Origin: Phaeobacter gallaeciensis
GTDB lineage: Bacteria > Pseudomonadota > Alphaproteobacteria > Rhodobacterales > Rhodobacteraceae
Assembly (NCBI RefSeq): GCF_001678945.1
Contig: NZ_CP015124.1
Coordinates: 1,795,501-1,859,500 of the forward strand
Direction: 5' to 3'
DNA length: 64,000 bases
Shown: positions 7,902-17,311 of the stretch, piece after piece
How the letters are laid out: each line of letters begins with the position of its first letter
Position numbering within the stretch: the stretch's first letter is position 1
Translations under genes and position numbers: made by a program
Notes under the pieces: model-generated
What the model was told of the DNA's origin: nothing
What the model saw: only the letters and a program-made list of their open reading frames with translations
Databases searched by the model: none

Positions 7902-9239
7902 TCAGTCGTTCGGACCCAGCGCCGACAGACCTTTTAGGATGTCAATGGCATAGGCCAGCTGATAATCCTGTTCGCGCAGCTCGGCGGCCTTTTCGGCCTT
8001 GGCGCGGTCTTCTTCGATCTGACGGATTTCATCCTCGGTCAGGCTGTCGTTGTTGAGACGCCCGCGCAGGTCCGCTTCGGAGCGGGAGCGGTTTGCAACC
8101 GAGCTTTCCTCTTCTTCCTCGCCAACACGACGGCGAGGCTGCTCGACCACGATGTCGGGGCTGACGCCCAACGCCTGGATCGACCGGCCCGACGGCGTGT
8201 AATAGCGTGCAGTGGTCAGGCGCATGGCGCCATCGCCCCGCAGCGGCATCACGGTCTGAACCGAGCCTTTACCGAAGGATTTGGTACCCACCACAATGGC
8301 GCGGCGGTGATCCTGCAAGGCACCTGCAACGATTTCCGAGGCAGAGGCAGAGCCGCCGTTGATCAGTACCACGATCGGCTTGCCACCCGACAGATCGCCG
8401 GGCGTCGCGTTGAAGCGTTCGCCATCTTCCGGGTTGCGGCCACGGGTCGACACGATCTCTCCGGTTTCAAGGAAGCTGTCGGCCACCTGGATCGCCTCGG
8501 TCAGAAGGCCGCCCGGGTTGTTGCGCAGATCCAGAACGATGCCGTTCACATTGTCGATGCCACCGGCGGCTTCGATCTGCTCTTTCAGACCGGATTCCAA
8601 GTTCGGCGTGGTCTGACGGTTGAAGGTGGTGATCCGCATCACGACAGTGTCGCCTTCGGTGCGGGCACGCACGGCGGTCAGTTTGATGGTGTCGCGGATG
8701 ATCGACACGTCAAAGGGTTCCGCCTCACCTTCGCGCACCACTGTGATGATGATCTCGGAGCCGACCGGGCCGCGCATCATTTCCACCGCTTCGTCCAGCG
8801 ACAGGCCGAGGACGCTTTCGCCATCCACGTGGGTGATGAAATCGCCCGCTTCGATCCCAGCCTCATCGGCGGGGGTGCCATCGATGGGCGAGACAACCTT
8901 GACGAAGCCCTCTTCCTGGGTGACCTCGATGCCGAGACCGCCGAATTCACCGCGCGTCTGCACCTGCATATTGGCGGCGTCGTCGGGCGACAGGTAGCTG
9001 GAGTGCGGATCCAGCGAGGAGAGCATGCCGCCAATGGCAGCTTCGATCAGCTCTTTCTCGTCGACCTCTTCGACATATTGGGAGCGGATCCGTTCAAAGA
9101 TGTCACCGAACAGGTCCAGCTGTTCATAGACCGTTGTCTCGCGGGCGCTTTCCTGCGCCAGCAGCGGGCCTGCGACATAGGTTGTTGCAACGATCCCTGC
9201 CAGCGTGCCGCCAAATGCGGCCATCGCAAATTTTTTCAT
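7902..9239 (-). CDS. ctpA: Carboxyl-terminal processing protease CtpA (S41 family)
   Basis: 445 residues from the ATG at 9239, preceded by a purine-rich site embedded in the end of envC; a GTG five codons upstream is less likely. Order: signal peptide or anchor (residues 1-28), helical cap, PDZ domain (about 95-175), then the S41 protease core. The Ser motif GGSASASE is at about 295-302 and the Lys motif TKSFGKGSVQ at about 319-328, so the Ser/Lys dyad is intact. The acidic, charged tail (EEEEESS and following) is typical of low-complexity C-termini. It cleaves periplasmic substrates, often murein hydrolases, which fits its place 7 bp downstream of envC. Confidence 0.93.
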   Translation of the reverse strand: MKKFAMAAFGGTLAGIVATTYVAGPLLAQESARETTVYEQLDLFGDIFERIRSQYVEEVDEKELIEAAIGGMLSSLDPHSSYLSPDDAANMQVQTRGEFGGLGIEVTQEEGFVKVVSPIDGTPADEAGIEAGDFITHVDGESVLGLSLDEAVEMMRGPVGSEIIITVVREGEAEPFDVSIIRDTIKLTAVRARTEGDTVVMRITTFNRQTTPNLESGLKEQIEAAGGIDNVNGIVLDLRNNPGGLLTEAIQVADSFLETGEIVSTRGRNPEDGERFNATPGDLSGGKPIVVLINGGSASASEIVAGALQDHRRAIVVGTKSFGKGSVQTVMPLRGDGAMRLTTARYYTPSGRSIQALGVSPDIVVEQPRRRVGEEEEESSVANRSRSEADLRGRLNNDSLTEDEIRQIEEDRAKAEKAAELREQDYQLAYAIDILKGLSALGPND

Positions 9240-9246
9240 GAAACCT

Positions 9247-10395
9247 TCATCCACCTTTTCCGGTGCGGAACCACGTTTCCGGGTCCACCGGACTGTTGTC
9301 CATTCTGACTTCTATATAGAGCGTTTCTGTGCGGTCAGTTCCACCCCCTTCACCGCTTAGTGACAAAATCGCACCAGCCTGCGGGGTCTGACCGCCCATC
9401 AAACCCACCGGGGTGCCTTCGGGAATGACCTGACCGGCAGTGCCATAGACCTCTGCCAGCCCTGACAGGATAAACAGCGTGTCCGGCTGCGGTTCCAGAA
9501 TCACCACGTTACCCAGATCCAGCAGTGGCCCGCGATAGCGGATCGTCGCCGCCGTGGGGCTGGTCACCAATGCCCTTGGTCGGGCCGCAACCAGAAGGCC
9601 CGGACGGGCAATCCCGGCGGCATCGCGGTCGCCATAGCCGCGCAGCACCAGCCCTTCGACCGGCAACGGCAGATCGCCGCGCAGATCGCTGATGTCGGCG
9701 CGGCTTTCGATCACCGCACCATCGGCAATTTCCGACAGCCCGCTGGCAAAGCCGGACAGTGTCTCGGTCGAGGAGATCAGCACCGCCGTGCGCATCGGAT
9801 CCTCGGTAAACCGCCGTGGCAGATCGGTGCGGTCGGCAATCGCGGTCGAAAGCGCGGTGCGCGCCTCCTGGATGCCGCTCAGCCCCTCTTCCAGCTTGCC
9901 CGCCGCTGCCTGCTGCAACAGGCGCAGGGTCTGCACCTCTTCCAGATCCGCGCGCAGCGTCTCGGCCCGCGCGTTGAGCCCCGGTGCAACCTCGGCCAGC
10001 ATCATCGCCGAGCGCGCCGCCCCCAAAGGCCCCGACGGATGCAGCATCAGTACCGGCGGTGAGGAGGTTTCAATGGTCTGGATGACCCCCAACAGCTCGG
10101 CAATTTCGCCTTCGCGCGACTGCAATTGCGCGGTGAGCTGGGTTTCCCGCCGTGCCACGCCGCGCAGCCCGTCCCGCATAGCAGCCAGACCGGCTTCATA
10201 GGCGTGGATCGTCTCGCTCAGCGCCTTGACCCGGTCGCGGGCGCCATCGGCCTGTTCCATCCGCAGCGTTGCTGCCTCCAGCTGGGCGGCGGCCTCCCGC
10301 GCGGCGCGGGCAGCTGCCGTCTCGGCGCGCAAAGGTGCGGCCATCAGCAGGCACAGGGCCAGCCCCGGGATCAGGCGAAAGGCACGGTCAATCAT
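9247..10395 (-). CDS. envC: Murein hydrolase activator EnvC (degenerate LytM/M23 protein)
   Basis: 382 residues: signal peptide (MIDRAFRLIPGLALCLLMAAPLRA), long coiled coil (about 25-215), then a LytM-type beta domain (about 265-375). The metal-binding His residues of active M23 peptidases (HxxxD, HxH) are not present in the LytM part, as in EnvC proteins that activate amidases without cutting peptidoglycan. The ATG overlaps the gpmI stop by 4 bp (ATGA). The order gpmI-envC-ctpA is widespread in alphaproteobacteria as I recall it, and links cell-wall splitting with a periplasmic protease. Confidence 0.88.
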   Translation of the reverse strand: MIDRAFRLIPGLALCLLMAAPLRAETAAARAAREAAAQLEAATLRMEQADGARDRVKALSETIHAYEAGLAAMRDGLRGVARRETQLTAQLQSREGEIAELLGVIQTIETSSPPVLMLHPSGPLGAARSAMMLAEVAPGLNARAETLRADLEEVQTLRLLQQAAAGKLEEGLSGIQEARTALSTAIADRTDLPRRFTEDPMRTAVLISSTETLSGFASGLSEIADGAVIESRADISDLRGDLPLPVEGLVLRGYGDRDAAGIARPGLLVAARPRALVTSPTAATIRYRGPLLDLGNVVILEPQPDTLFILSGLAEVYGTAGQVIPEGTPVGLMGGQTPQAGAILSLSGEGGGTDRTETLYIEVRMDNSPVDPETWFRTGKGG

Positions 10396-11924
10396 GCAAG
10401 CAGGCTCTCTCCGGTCATCTCATCCGGTTTCGGCAGGCCCATCAGCTCCAGCAGCGTCGGCGCCAGATCCGCCAGCCGCCCATTGCGCAGCTTGGCGCCT
10501 TCGGGGCCGCCAACCAGCGCCAGCGGCACCAGATTGGTGGTATGAGCAGTGTGGGCGCCGCCGGTTTCCGGGTCAATCATCACTTCGCAATTGCCGTGGT
10601 CCGCAGTCACCAGCATGGCGCCGCCCGCCTTTTCCAGCGCTGCGACGACCTTGGCCAGCCCCTGATCCACCGCCTCGCAGGCCTTGATCGCCGCCGGAAT
10701 ATCGCCAGTGTGGCCGACCATATCCGGGTTGGCGTAATTGGTGACGATCAGGTCATAGCCCTTCTCGATCGCCTCAACGAATTTCTCGGTCACCTCAGGC
10801 GCCGACATTTCGGGTTGAAGGTCATAGGTCGCGACCTTGGGCGATTTCGGCATGTAACGGTCCTCGCCCACCTCCGGCTCTTCCTTGCCGCCATTGAGGA
10901 AGAAGGTCACATGCGGGTATTTCTCGGTCTCGGCCAAGCGGAACTGGGTGAGTCCCTGTTTCGCAACCCATTCCCCCAGCGTATTGACGATGGGCGCCTT
11001 GGGATAGCAGGTGGTCATATAGGCGTTATGTCCTTCGGAGTATTCCACCATTCCCAGCAGCCCGGCCCACTGCGGACGCGGGCCGGTGTCGAAATCGGCA
11101 AAGCCCGGCTCGCCGATAGCGCGCAGGATCTCACGCGCGCGGTCGGCGCGGAAGTTGAGACAGAAGAAGCCATCCCCATCCTGTGCGCCCGTGTAGCCCG
11201 ACACCACGCTGGCGCTAATGAATTCATCAGTTTCCGACTGGTTATAGCCGTGATCCACCGCGTCGTGGGCATCGCGCACCGCACGGCCCTCGCCATTGAT
11301 CATCGCATCATAGGCTTCCTTGACGCGTTCCCAGCGGTTGTCGCGGTCCATGGCATAATAGCGCCCCGTGACCGTGGCCACGCGGGCACCTTCGGGCATC
11401 TTTTCCTTCAGTTCCTCGAAATAACCAAAGGCCGATTTCGGGGCCACGTCACGGCCGTCGGTCACAGCGTGCAGCCAGACCGGAACCCCTGCGTCGCGGA
11501 TCGCTTTGATCGCCGCCAGGATATGGGTGATATGCCCGTGCACACCCCCGTCCGAGACCAGCCCCATCAGATGCGCGGCGCCGCCGGTTTTCTTCAGCTT
11601 GGCGATAAACTCCTGCAAGGCAGCATTGTCAAAGAAAGAACCATCCTCGATGGCAAGGTCGATCTGGCCAAGATCCATTGCCACCACCCGGCCGGCGCCG
11701 ATATTGGTGTGGCCGACCTCGGAGTTGCCCATCTGCCCCGAAGGCAAGCCCACATCCGGCCCATGGGTGATCAGCCGCGCGGTGGGGCCTTTTTCCATGA
11801 TCGCATCAAAAGTCGGCGTCTTGGCCAGATAGGGCGCGTTCGCCACCCCCGGCTCCCCGGCGCCCCAGCCATCAAGAATACAGAGTACGACAGGTTTGGG
11901 GACAACGGGTTTCGGTCTGCTCAT
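10392..11924 (-). CDS. gpmI: 2,3-bisphosphoglycerate-independent phosphoglycerate mutase
   Basis: 510 residues, the usual GpmI length, from the ATG at 11924 with a GGAGAT site upstream; the frame stays open another 53 codons without homology. The start contains VVLCILDGWG with the metal-binding Asp, and the phosphorylated Ser lies in QMGNSEVGH. The C-terminal metal site is seen in TADHGNCE. It interconverts 3- and 2-phosphoglycerate in glycolysis/gluconeogenesis, Mn-dependent. First gene of the operon with envC and ctpA. Confidence 0.96.
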   Translation of the reverse strand: MSRPKPVVPKPVVLCILDGWGAGEPGVANAPYLAKTPTFDAIMEKGPTARLITHGPDVGLPSGQMGNSEVGHTNIGAGRVVAMDLGQIDLAIEDGSFFDNAALQEFIAKLKKTGGAAHLMGLVSDGGVHGHITHILAAIKAIRDAGVPVWLHAVTDGRDVAPKSAFGYFEELKEKMPEGARVATVTGRYYAMDRDNRWERVKEAYDAMINGEGRAVRDAHDAVDHGYNQSETDEFISASVVSGYTGAQDGDGFFCLNFRADRAREILRAIGEPGFADFDTGPRPQWAGLLGMVEYSEGHNAYMTTCYPKAPIVNTLGEWVAKQGLTQFRLAETEKYPHVTFFLNGGKEEPEVGEDRYMPKSPKVATYDLQPEMSAPEVTEKFVEAIEKGYDLIVTNYANPDMVGHTGDIPAAIKACEAVDQGLAKVVAALEKAGGAMLVTADHGNCEVMIDPETGGAHTAHTTNLVPLALVGGPEGAKLRNGRLADLAPTLLELMGLPKPDEMTGESLLA

Positions 11925-12041
11925 CGGTTCATCTCCGCCATGGTCGGGCTGTGTCAGCGTTGAGAGGCCTTCTACAGGCTTGGCGCGAAATGCGAAACCG
12001 CCGTTAGCGCCAGATGTGGCAATGGGCGCAGGTAGACATAA

Positions 12042-12120
12042 GGGCCGCGCCCGACCCTGGGTGGGTGCAAAGCGCCCTCCCACGGGGGAGGGTCGGGCGC
12101 GGCCCGGCGGTGCCGGACCA
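12042..12120. repeat. Palindromic intergenic repeat, family 1, copy 1
   Basis: A perfect 17-bp inverted repeat, GGGCCGCGCCCGACCCT at 12042-12058 and its complement at 12089-12105, encloses a 30-base loop. The loop and right flank match copy 2 at 15739-15820: both share GGGTGGGTGCAA, GCGCCCTCCC and a GGACCAA end. It lies between dnaE2 and gpmI, 9 bases after the dnaE2 stop, and could act as a transcript 3' end or a REP-like element. Confidence 0.75.
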
Positions 12121-12128
12121 AGCTGTCC

Positions 12129-15023
12129 TTACCCCTCTGGCGTCAGCAGATGCCGCAGCAGCGCGACGGGATGGGCACGCAAAGACAGGCGCAGGGCGAC
12201 GTAATCCTCCACCACCTCTTCGCCCAGGGTCATCTGCGGCAGGTGGGCGGTGGGTTCATCAATGGCCTCGCCTTCCAACTCGCGCTCGAACAGCGGCAGG
12301 GGTTTCTTTGCGGTGATCGCCTTGGCCTGCCACAACGCCTCACGGCGCGACAACCCCAGCACGGCAAAGGCATCGGCCTCGGCCAGTCGTTCGATCACCG
12401 GCGGCGGCAGGCCCGCCTTACGCCAGACGTCCTGCACCTCGGTATAGCCATTGCCGCGCGCCGCCGTGAGCCAGCTGACGTCCTCATCGCTCAGCCCCTT
12501 GATCTGCCGGAAGCCAAGGCGCAGCGCCAGCCCGCCCTGTCCGTCCGGCTCCATCACGTTGTCCCAGTAGCTGGCGTTGATGCAGATGGGGCGCACCTCC
12601 ACCCCATGGGCGCGGGCGTCCCGCACGATCTGCGCAGGCGCATAAAACCCCATCGGCTGCGAATTGAGCAGAGCGCAGGCAAAGATCCCCGGATGGTGGC
12701 ATTTGATCCAGGCCGAGGCATAGACCAAGAGCGCGAAACTGGCAGCGTGGCTTTCGGGAAAACCATAGGCACCAAAGCCCTCGATCTGGGAAAAGCAGCG
12801 TTCGGAAAACTCCGCATCATAGCCATTGCGCGCCATGCCGCGCAGGAACAGGCTGCGGAACTCGGACACATTGCCATGCTTGTTGAAGGTCGCCAGCGAA
12901 CGGCGCAACCGGTCGGCTTGTTCAGGGGTGAAGCCCGCCCCCACCATGGCGATCTGCATCGCCTGCTCCTGAAACAGCGGCACGCCCATGGTCTTGCCCA
13001 GCACCTCACCCAACGCATCGGAAGGGAACTCCACCGGCTCCTCGCCATTGCGGCGACGGATATAGGGATGCACCATATCGCCCTGAATGGGGCCGGGGCG
13101 GATGATCGCCACCTCGATCACCAGATCGTAGAAATTGCGCGGCCGCATGCGGGGCAGGAAATTCATCTGTGCCCGGCTTTCGACCTGAAAAACGCCGATA
13201 CTGTCAGCCCGGCACAGCATGTCGTAGACCGCCGGATCCTCGGGCGGCAGCGTCGCCAGCGCGTAGTCCAACCGGTGATGCTGCCGCATCAGGTCAAAGG
13301 CCTTGCGGATGCAGGTCAGCATGCCAAGGCTCAGCACATCGACCTTGAGAATGCCCAGCGCGTCAATATCGTCCTTGTCCCAGCAAATGACCGTGCGCCC
13401 CTCCATGGTAGCGTTCTCGATCGGCACCAGTTCATCCAGTCGGCCCGCGGTGATGATGAATCCGCCGACATGTTGGCTAAGGTGCCGCGGAAAGCCGATG
13501 ATCTGCCCCACCAGATCTAGCGTCTGGCGCAGGCGGGGCGCGTCGGGATCCAGTCCGATCTCGCGCAGGCGGGCATCGCCGCCGCCGCTGCGGTCAAAAC
13601 TGCCCCACAGCTGCGAGGACATGGCAGCAATGGTATCTTCGCTCAGCCCCATGGCGCGGCCCACCTCGCGGATGGCGCGCTTGCCCCGGTAATGGATCAC
13701 CGTCGCGCAGAGCCCCGCCCGGTGGCGACCATAGCGGTCATAGATCCACTGGATCACCTCCTCGCGGCGCTCATGCTCAAAATCCACATCGATATCCGGC
13801 GGCTCATCGCGGGCCTCGGAGACAAAGCGCTCAAACACCATGGTGCCGGTTTCCGGGCTGACCGAGGTGACGCCCAGGCAATAACACACCACCGAATTCG
13901 CCGCCGAGCCACGCCCCTGACACAGGATCCCGCGGGAGCGCGCGAAATCGACGATGTCGCGCACAGTCAGGAAATAAGGCTCGTATTTCAAACGGGCGAT
14001 CAGGGTCAGCTCATGCTCCAGCATGTCGCGCACCTTTGGCGGCGCGCCTGCGGGATAGCGCCAGATCAGCCCCTCTTCTGCCAGACGGCGCAGACGCGCG
14101 GACGGGGTTTCACCCTCCAGCCCCTCATCCGGGTAGTCATAGCGCAGCTCATCCAGCGAGAACGTGAGCCGCGCTGCGAGATCCTGCGCCCGGGTCAGCG
14201 CCCCCTCATGCCCGCGAAAGATCCGCTGCATCTCATGCGGTGCGCGCAGGCGCTGTTCGCCATTGGCAAGAGCAGCGCGGCCCAGATCCTCGACCCGGCA
14301 GCGCAGGCGAATGGCGCTAAGGACATCCGCAAGACGGCGGCGCGCGCCGTGGTGCATACGTGGGGCGGCGCTGGCAATCGTGGGTAGGTTCAGCGCATTT
14401 GCCTGCTCCTCCAGCCTGGCAAAGCGACGCCCGTCCCGCCCATCATAAGCAGGCGCCATCATCAGATGCACCCGCCCGGCAAAGCGGCGCGTCAGCGCCT
14501 CCATATGCGGCGCCCATCCGCCCGCGCCGCCCGGCAGGTGTTCCGCCGGTGGCAGAAGCAGCAGGTGCAACCGCTCGCCCTGCTCCAGAAGATCAGCCAG
14601 TTCCAGATGACAGGCACCTTTCTCGGCCCGCAACCGCCCAGCCGAGATCAGCCGACACAGGCTCCCCCAGCCCATGCGATCCTCTGGCAAGGCGATCAGC
14701 GGCGGCGCATTGGCGAACACCAGCCGCGCGGCCGGGATCAGCCGAGGCACTGCATAGATCGGAAAAGACGGCGCTGGCGGCACATCCGCAGGCCGGGGCG
14801 GTCCGATCAGCGCATTGTCCCGGTCCCAGGCCTGCCGCTCTGCCACACGCCGGGCAATATCGCGGCAGTGACTGTGCGCGCGCACGATCCCGGCCACCGA
14901 GTTCTCGTCCGCAATGGCCAGCGCCTCAATCCCCAACGCCACCGCACGCTCCACGTACTCCTCCGGGTGCGACGCCCCGGTGAGAAAGGTGAAGTTGGAC
15001 AGAATCGCGAATTCAGCAGACAT
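12129..15023 (-). CDS. dnaE2: Error-prone DNA polymerase DnaE2 (ImuC), C-terminally short
   Basis: 964 residues with a TGGAGG site and ATG at 15023. The N-terminal PHP domain (FTFLTGASHPEEYVERA) and the C-family polymerase core are present, including the catalytic PDIDVDF motif and LKVDVLSLGML. The reading frame stops soon after ALRLSLRAHPVALLR, where DnaE2 proteins normally continue with an OB-fold domain of roughly 100-120 residues (usual length about 1050-1090). The missing part is not found in the other frames downstream. DnaE2 performs SOS mutagenic synthesis with ImuA and ImuB; those genes are not adjacent. An SOS box precedes the gene. Confidence 0.9.
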   Translation of the reverse strand: MSAEFAILSNFTFLTGASHPEEYVERAVALGIEALAIADENSVAGIVRAHSHCRDIARRVAERQAWDRDNALIGPPRPADVPPAPSFPIYAVPRLIPAARLVFANAPPLIALPEDRMGWGSLCRLISAGRLRAEKGACHLELADLLEQGERLHLLLLPPAEHLPGGAGGWAPHMEALTRRFAGRVHLMMAPAYDGRDGRRFARLEEQANALNLPTIASAAPRMHHGARRRLADVLSAIRLRCRVEDLGRAALANGEQRLRAPHEMQRIFRGHEGALTRAQDLAARLTFSLDELRYDYPDEGLEGETPSARLRRLAEEGLIWRYPAGAPPKVRDMLEHELTLIARLKYEPYFLTVRDIVDFARSRGILCQGRGSAANSVVCYCLGVTSVSPETGTMVFERFVSEARDEPPDIDVDFEHERREEVIQWIYDRYGRHRAGLCATVIHYRGKRAIREVGRAMGLSEDTIAAMSSQLWGSFDRSGGGDARLREIGLDPDAPRLRQTLDLVGQIIGFPRHLSQHVGGFIITAGRLDELVPIENATMEGRTVICWDKDDIDALGILKVDVLSLGMLTCIRKAFDLMRQHHRLDYALATLPPEDPAVYDMLCRADSIGVFQVESRAQMNFLPRMRPRNFYDLVIEVAIIRPGPIQGDMVHPYIRRRNGEEPVEFPSDALGEVLGKTMGVPLFQEQAMQIAMVGAGFTPEQADRLRRSLATFNKHGNVSEFRSLFLRGMARNGYDAEFSERCFSQIEGFGAYGFPESHAASFALLVYASAWIKCHHPGIFACALLNSQPMGFYAPAQIVRDARAHGVEVRPICINASYWDNVMEPDGQGGLALRLGFRQIKGLSDEDVSWLTAARGNGYTEVQDVWRKAGLPPPVIERLAEADAFAVLGLSRREALWQAKAITAKKPLPLFERELEGEAIDEPTAHLPQMTLGEEVVEDYVALRLSLRAHPVALLRHLLTPEG

Positions 15024-15036
15024 GCCTCCAGTATAT

Positions 15037-15051
15037 ATTCACGTTTTGTTC
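15037..15051 (-). promoter_or_regulatory. LexA/SOS box upstream of dnaE2
   Basis: Reads ATTC-N7-GTTC on the plus strand (GAAC-N7-GAAT on the minus). The alphaproteobacterial LexA consensus is GTTC-N7-GTTC, so there is one mismatch. It begins 14 bases upstream of the dnaE2 ATG, overlapping the likely promoter and leader, as expected for a damage-inducible polymerase. Confidence 0.7.
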
Positions 15052-15264
15052 TTATTTCGAGTCACCCATTCCGCCACAAGGTGCCGCCCCGCGGATCCCG
15101 CCCGAAGGGGGATCCGCGCCACGCCCAACCGGGAAAATCCGGCCCTGCCGGTTTTAAAACGGGCGGGGGCCTCTGCCTGCTTTCCCCATCAGCCGGATGC
15201 GCAGGATCCGGGTCGCCACCGCCCTGACACTGCGGGCAATGTCGCGTCAGAACAGGAGACAGAC

Positions 15265-15729
15265 ATGCTGACAATCACCGCCCTTACAACCGACACCGCC
15301 CGCGCCCTGCAGGCCGGAGGCCTTGATGCAAACGGCCAGACACCGGAACGCAGCACATCAGGCGGAGCCGGAAATCCCTGCCGCCACTGCCTGCGTTACA
15401 TCCCCGAAGGCGCCGATATGCTGATCCTCGCCCACCGCCCCTTTCCAGACCCGCAGCCCTATGCCGAGGTCGGGCCGATCTTTCTTTGCGCAGAGGAATG
15501 CGCACGCCACGAAGGGGACGCGATGCCCGAGGTGCTGCAAGGCTCCCCCGATTATCTGATCAAGGGCTACGGACAGGATGATCGCATCGTCTATGGCACC
15601 GGCGCGGTGGTGGAGGCGGAGCGCATGATGGGACAGGCCGAGGAGATCTTCGCCGATCCCCGCATCGCCTATATCCACATCCGATCGGCCCGCAACAACT
15701 GCTATCAGGCGCGAATTGATCGAGAGTGA
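15265..15729 (+). CDS. DUF1203 domain-containing protein
   Basis: 154 residues from the ATG at 15265 with AGGAG 7 bases upstream; an open frame further upstream is a shadow of dnaE2. It carries the family's core: GNPCRHCLRYIPEGADMLILAHRPFP with paired Cys, then GPIFLCAEECA. The compact Cys/His-rich fold suggests metal binding, but no function is established that I know of. It is divergent from dnaE2 and could share the SOS-controlled region, though the box is 214 bp away from its start. Confidence 0.85.
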   Translation: MLTITALTTDTARALQAGGLDANGQTPERSTSGGAGNPCRHCLRYIPEGADMLILAHRPFPDPQPYAEVGPIFLCAEECARHEGDAMPEVLQGSPDYLIKGYGQDDRIVYGTGAVVEAERMMGQAEEIFADPRIAYIHIRSARNNCYQARIDRE

Positions 15730-15738
15730 ATGCAAGTA

Positions 15739-15820
15739 GGCCAGCGCCCGACCCAGGGTGGGTGCAACGCGCCCTCCCTGGGCGAGGGTTGGGCGCTGCC
15801 CGGCCTGGCGGCCGGACCAA
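15739..15820. repeat. Palindromic intergenic repeat, family 1, copy 2
   Basis: CAGCGCCCGACCC at 15742-15754 pairs with GGGTTGGGCGCTG at 15786-15798, with one G-U pair. The loop keeps GGGTGGGTGCAA and GCGCCCTCCC from copy 1 (12042-12120), and both end in a GGACCAA flank. It fills the gap between the convergent DUF1203 and GNAT genes. Confidence 0.72.
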
Positions 15821-15831
15821 CAGGTTGGCGC

Positions 15832-16299
15832 CTACAGCGCTTTCCCCATGGCATAGTTATGCATGGCCACGCCCCGGCGCAGGAAATCGCGGCGCCCCTC
15901 ATCGGTGAATCCTTGCCGCAGGAAGAACCGGCGGGCGGCCTCGCTGGCCTCGACGTAAAGTCCGGACAGGCCCTGTGCAAAGGCCTCCTCCTCAAGCCGA
16001 GCATAGAGCAACGCGCCTAGGCCTGTGCCCGCATGATCCGGCGCGATGTAGAAACAGTCGATATGGCCATCCGGCTCCAGCTCGATGAACCCCTGCGCCA
16101 CGTCATCCTGATCCGCTGCGACCCAGATCTGTCGCCCATCAGTTGCGCGCTGCTCGATCACATCGGCGGGCGCTTCCTCCGGGCTCCAGGCCACGCATTG
16201 CGCCGGGGTGTAGTCCCGCGCGCCGATCCCGTGCACGGCGGCATGAAAGATGCGGCCCCAATCCGCCGCATCACGCTCCTCGAATGGACGAATGCGCAT
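15832..16299 (-). CDS. GNAT family N-acetyltransferase
   Basis: 155 residues spanning one GNAT domain. The acetyl-CoA-binding loop is at about 88-98 (IAPDHAGTGLGALLY, an R/QxxGxG/A variant), followed by YVEASEAARRFFLRQGF, typical of motif B. It transfers an acetyl group from acetyl-CoA to an unknown small molecule or protein. It starts 11 bp after the stop of the ABC ATPase gene and is likely co-transcribed with it. Confidence 0.85.
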   Translation of the reverse strand: MRIRPFEERDAADWGRIFHAAVHGIGARDYTPAQCVAWSPEEAPADVIEQRATDGRQIWVAADQDDVAQGFIELEPDGHIDCFYIAPDHAGTGLGALLYARLEEEAFAQGLSGLYVEASEAARRFFLRQGFTDEGRRDFLRRGVAMHNYAMGKAL

Positions 16300-16310
16300 C
16301 GGGGTGCCCC

Positions 16311-17240
16311 TCAGGCAGATTTCGTAAGCGCGAGGAAGACATCCTCCAGATCCGCCTCTTCGGTCTTCACATCGCGAATCGAGATCCCGGCGGCGCGCAC
16401 GGCGGCCAGCACATCCTCGGCGCTGGTTTTCTGGCTGTGATAGCGCAACACCACGGCGCCATCACCGCGCAGCTCGGACTCGATGCCTTCGCCTTTTGGC
16501 AGATCGCTCACCGGAGCGGCCGGATGCACCACCATGGCGCGGGCATCGAGACGGCCCAGCAGATTGGCGGTGCTGTCGCGCGCCACCACCTCGCCCTGGT
16601 TGATAATGGCGATCTCGTCGCACATCTCCTCGGCCTCTTCCAGATAATGGGTGGTGAGGATGATGGTCATGCCCTGCTGGTTCAGCTTGCGCACGTTTTC
16701 CCACAGCATCTGACGCAGCTCGATATCCACCCCGGCGGTGGGTTCATCGAGCACAAGGATATTGGGGCGGTGCACCAGCGCCTTGCCTAGCAAAAGCCGC
16801 CGCCGCATGCCGCCCGACAGGGTCCGGGCATAGGCTTCGGCCTTGTCCTCCAGCCCGATCATGCGCAGGATCTCATCGCTGTAGCGTTCGGATTTCGGCA
16901 CGCCATAAAGACCCGCCTGCACCTCCAGCGCTCCACGCGGGGTGAAGAAGGGGTCAAGATTCAGCTCCTGCGGCATCACCCCGATCGAGGCGCGGCTCTG
17001 GCGCGGATTTTCGTCCTGATCAAAGCCCCAGATCGTCACCTTGCCGCTGGTTTTTACCACCAGCCCCGCAAGGATGTTGATCAGGGTGGACTTACCGGCC
17101 CCGTTCGGCCCGAGCAAGCCAAAGACCGATCCGCGCGGCACCGTCAGATCGATGCCCTTCAGCGCGTGTTTCTCGGGCTGGCCCTTGCCGCCCTTGTAGG
17201 TTTTGCGCAAGCTTTCGATCCGGATTGCATCATCAGTCAT
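16311..17240 (-). CDS. ABC-2 type exporter ATP-binding protein (YadG/CcmA-like)
   Basis: 309 residues. Walker [13 protein letters not shown] (about 40-51), Q-loop [12 protein letters not shown], signature [15 protein letters not shown] (about 141-155), Walker [13 protein letters not shown] and the switch His in [12 protein letters not shown] are all intact. A C-terminal regulatory extension of about 90 residues follows, as in drug or lipid ABC-2 exporters. No permease (YadH-like) gene is in the window next to it, so its membrane partner is elsewhere. Confidence 0.9.
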   Translation of the reverse strand: MTDDAIRIESLRKTYKGGKGQPEKHALKGIDLTVPRGSVFGLLGPNGAGKSTLINILAGLVVKTSGKVTIWGFDQDENPRQSRASIGVMPQELNLDPFFTPRGALEVQAGLYGVPKSERYSDEILRMIGLEDKAEAYARTLSGGMRRRLLLGKALVHRPNILVLDEPTAGVDIELRQMLWENVRKLNQQGMTIILTTHYLEEAEEMCDEIAIINQGEVVARDSTANLLGRLDARAMVVHPAAPVSDLPKGEGIESELRGDGAVVLRYHSQKTSAEDVLAAVRAAGISIRDVKTEEADLEDVFLALTKSA

Positions 17241-17311
17241 CGCGGCTCTTGCTCCCTCGGCTGTCCTGTCACATAAAGCCCCTACCCCATCAGCAAGAGG
17301 ATCGCCAGCCG

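Noticed and set aside
10269-11963. Open frame of 564 codons on the plus strand opposite gpmI
   Set aside because: No recognisable domain or ribosome binding site; gpmI motifs on the other strand are complete.
14914-15264. Longer start for the DUF1203 gene
   Set aside because: The extension crosses the dnaE2 start and SOS box; the ATG at 15265 has AGGAG upstream and begins the conserved domain.
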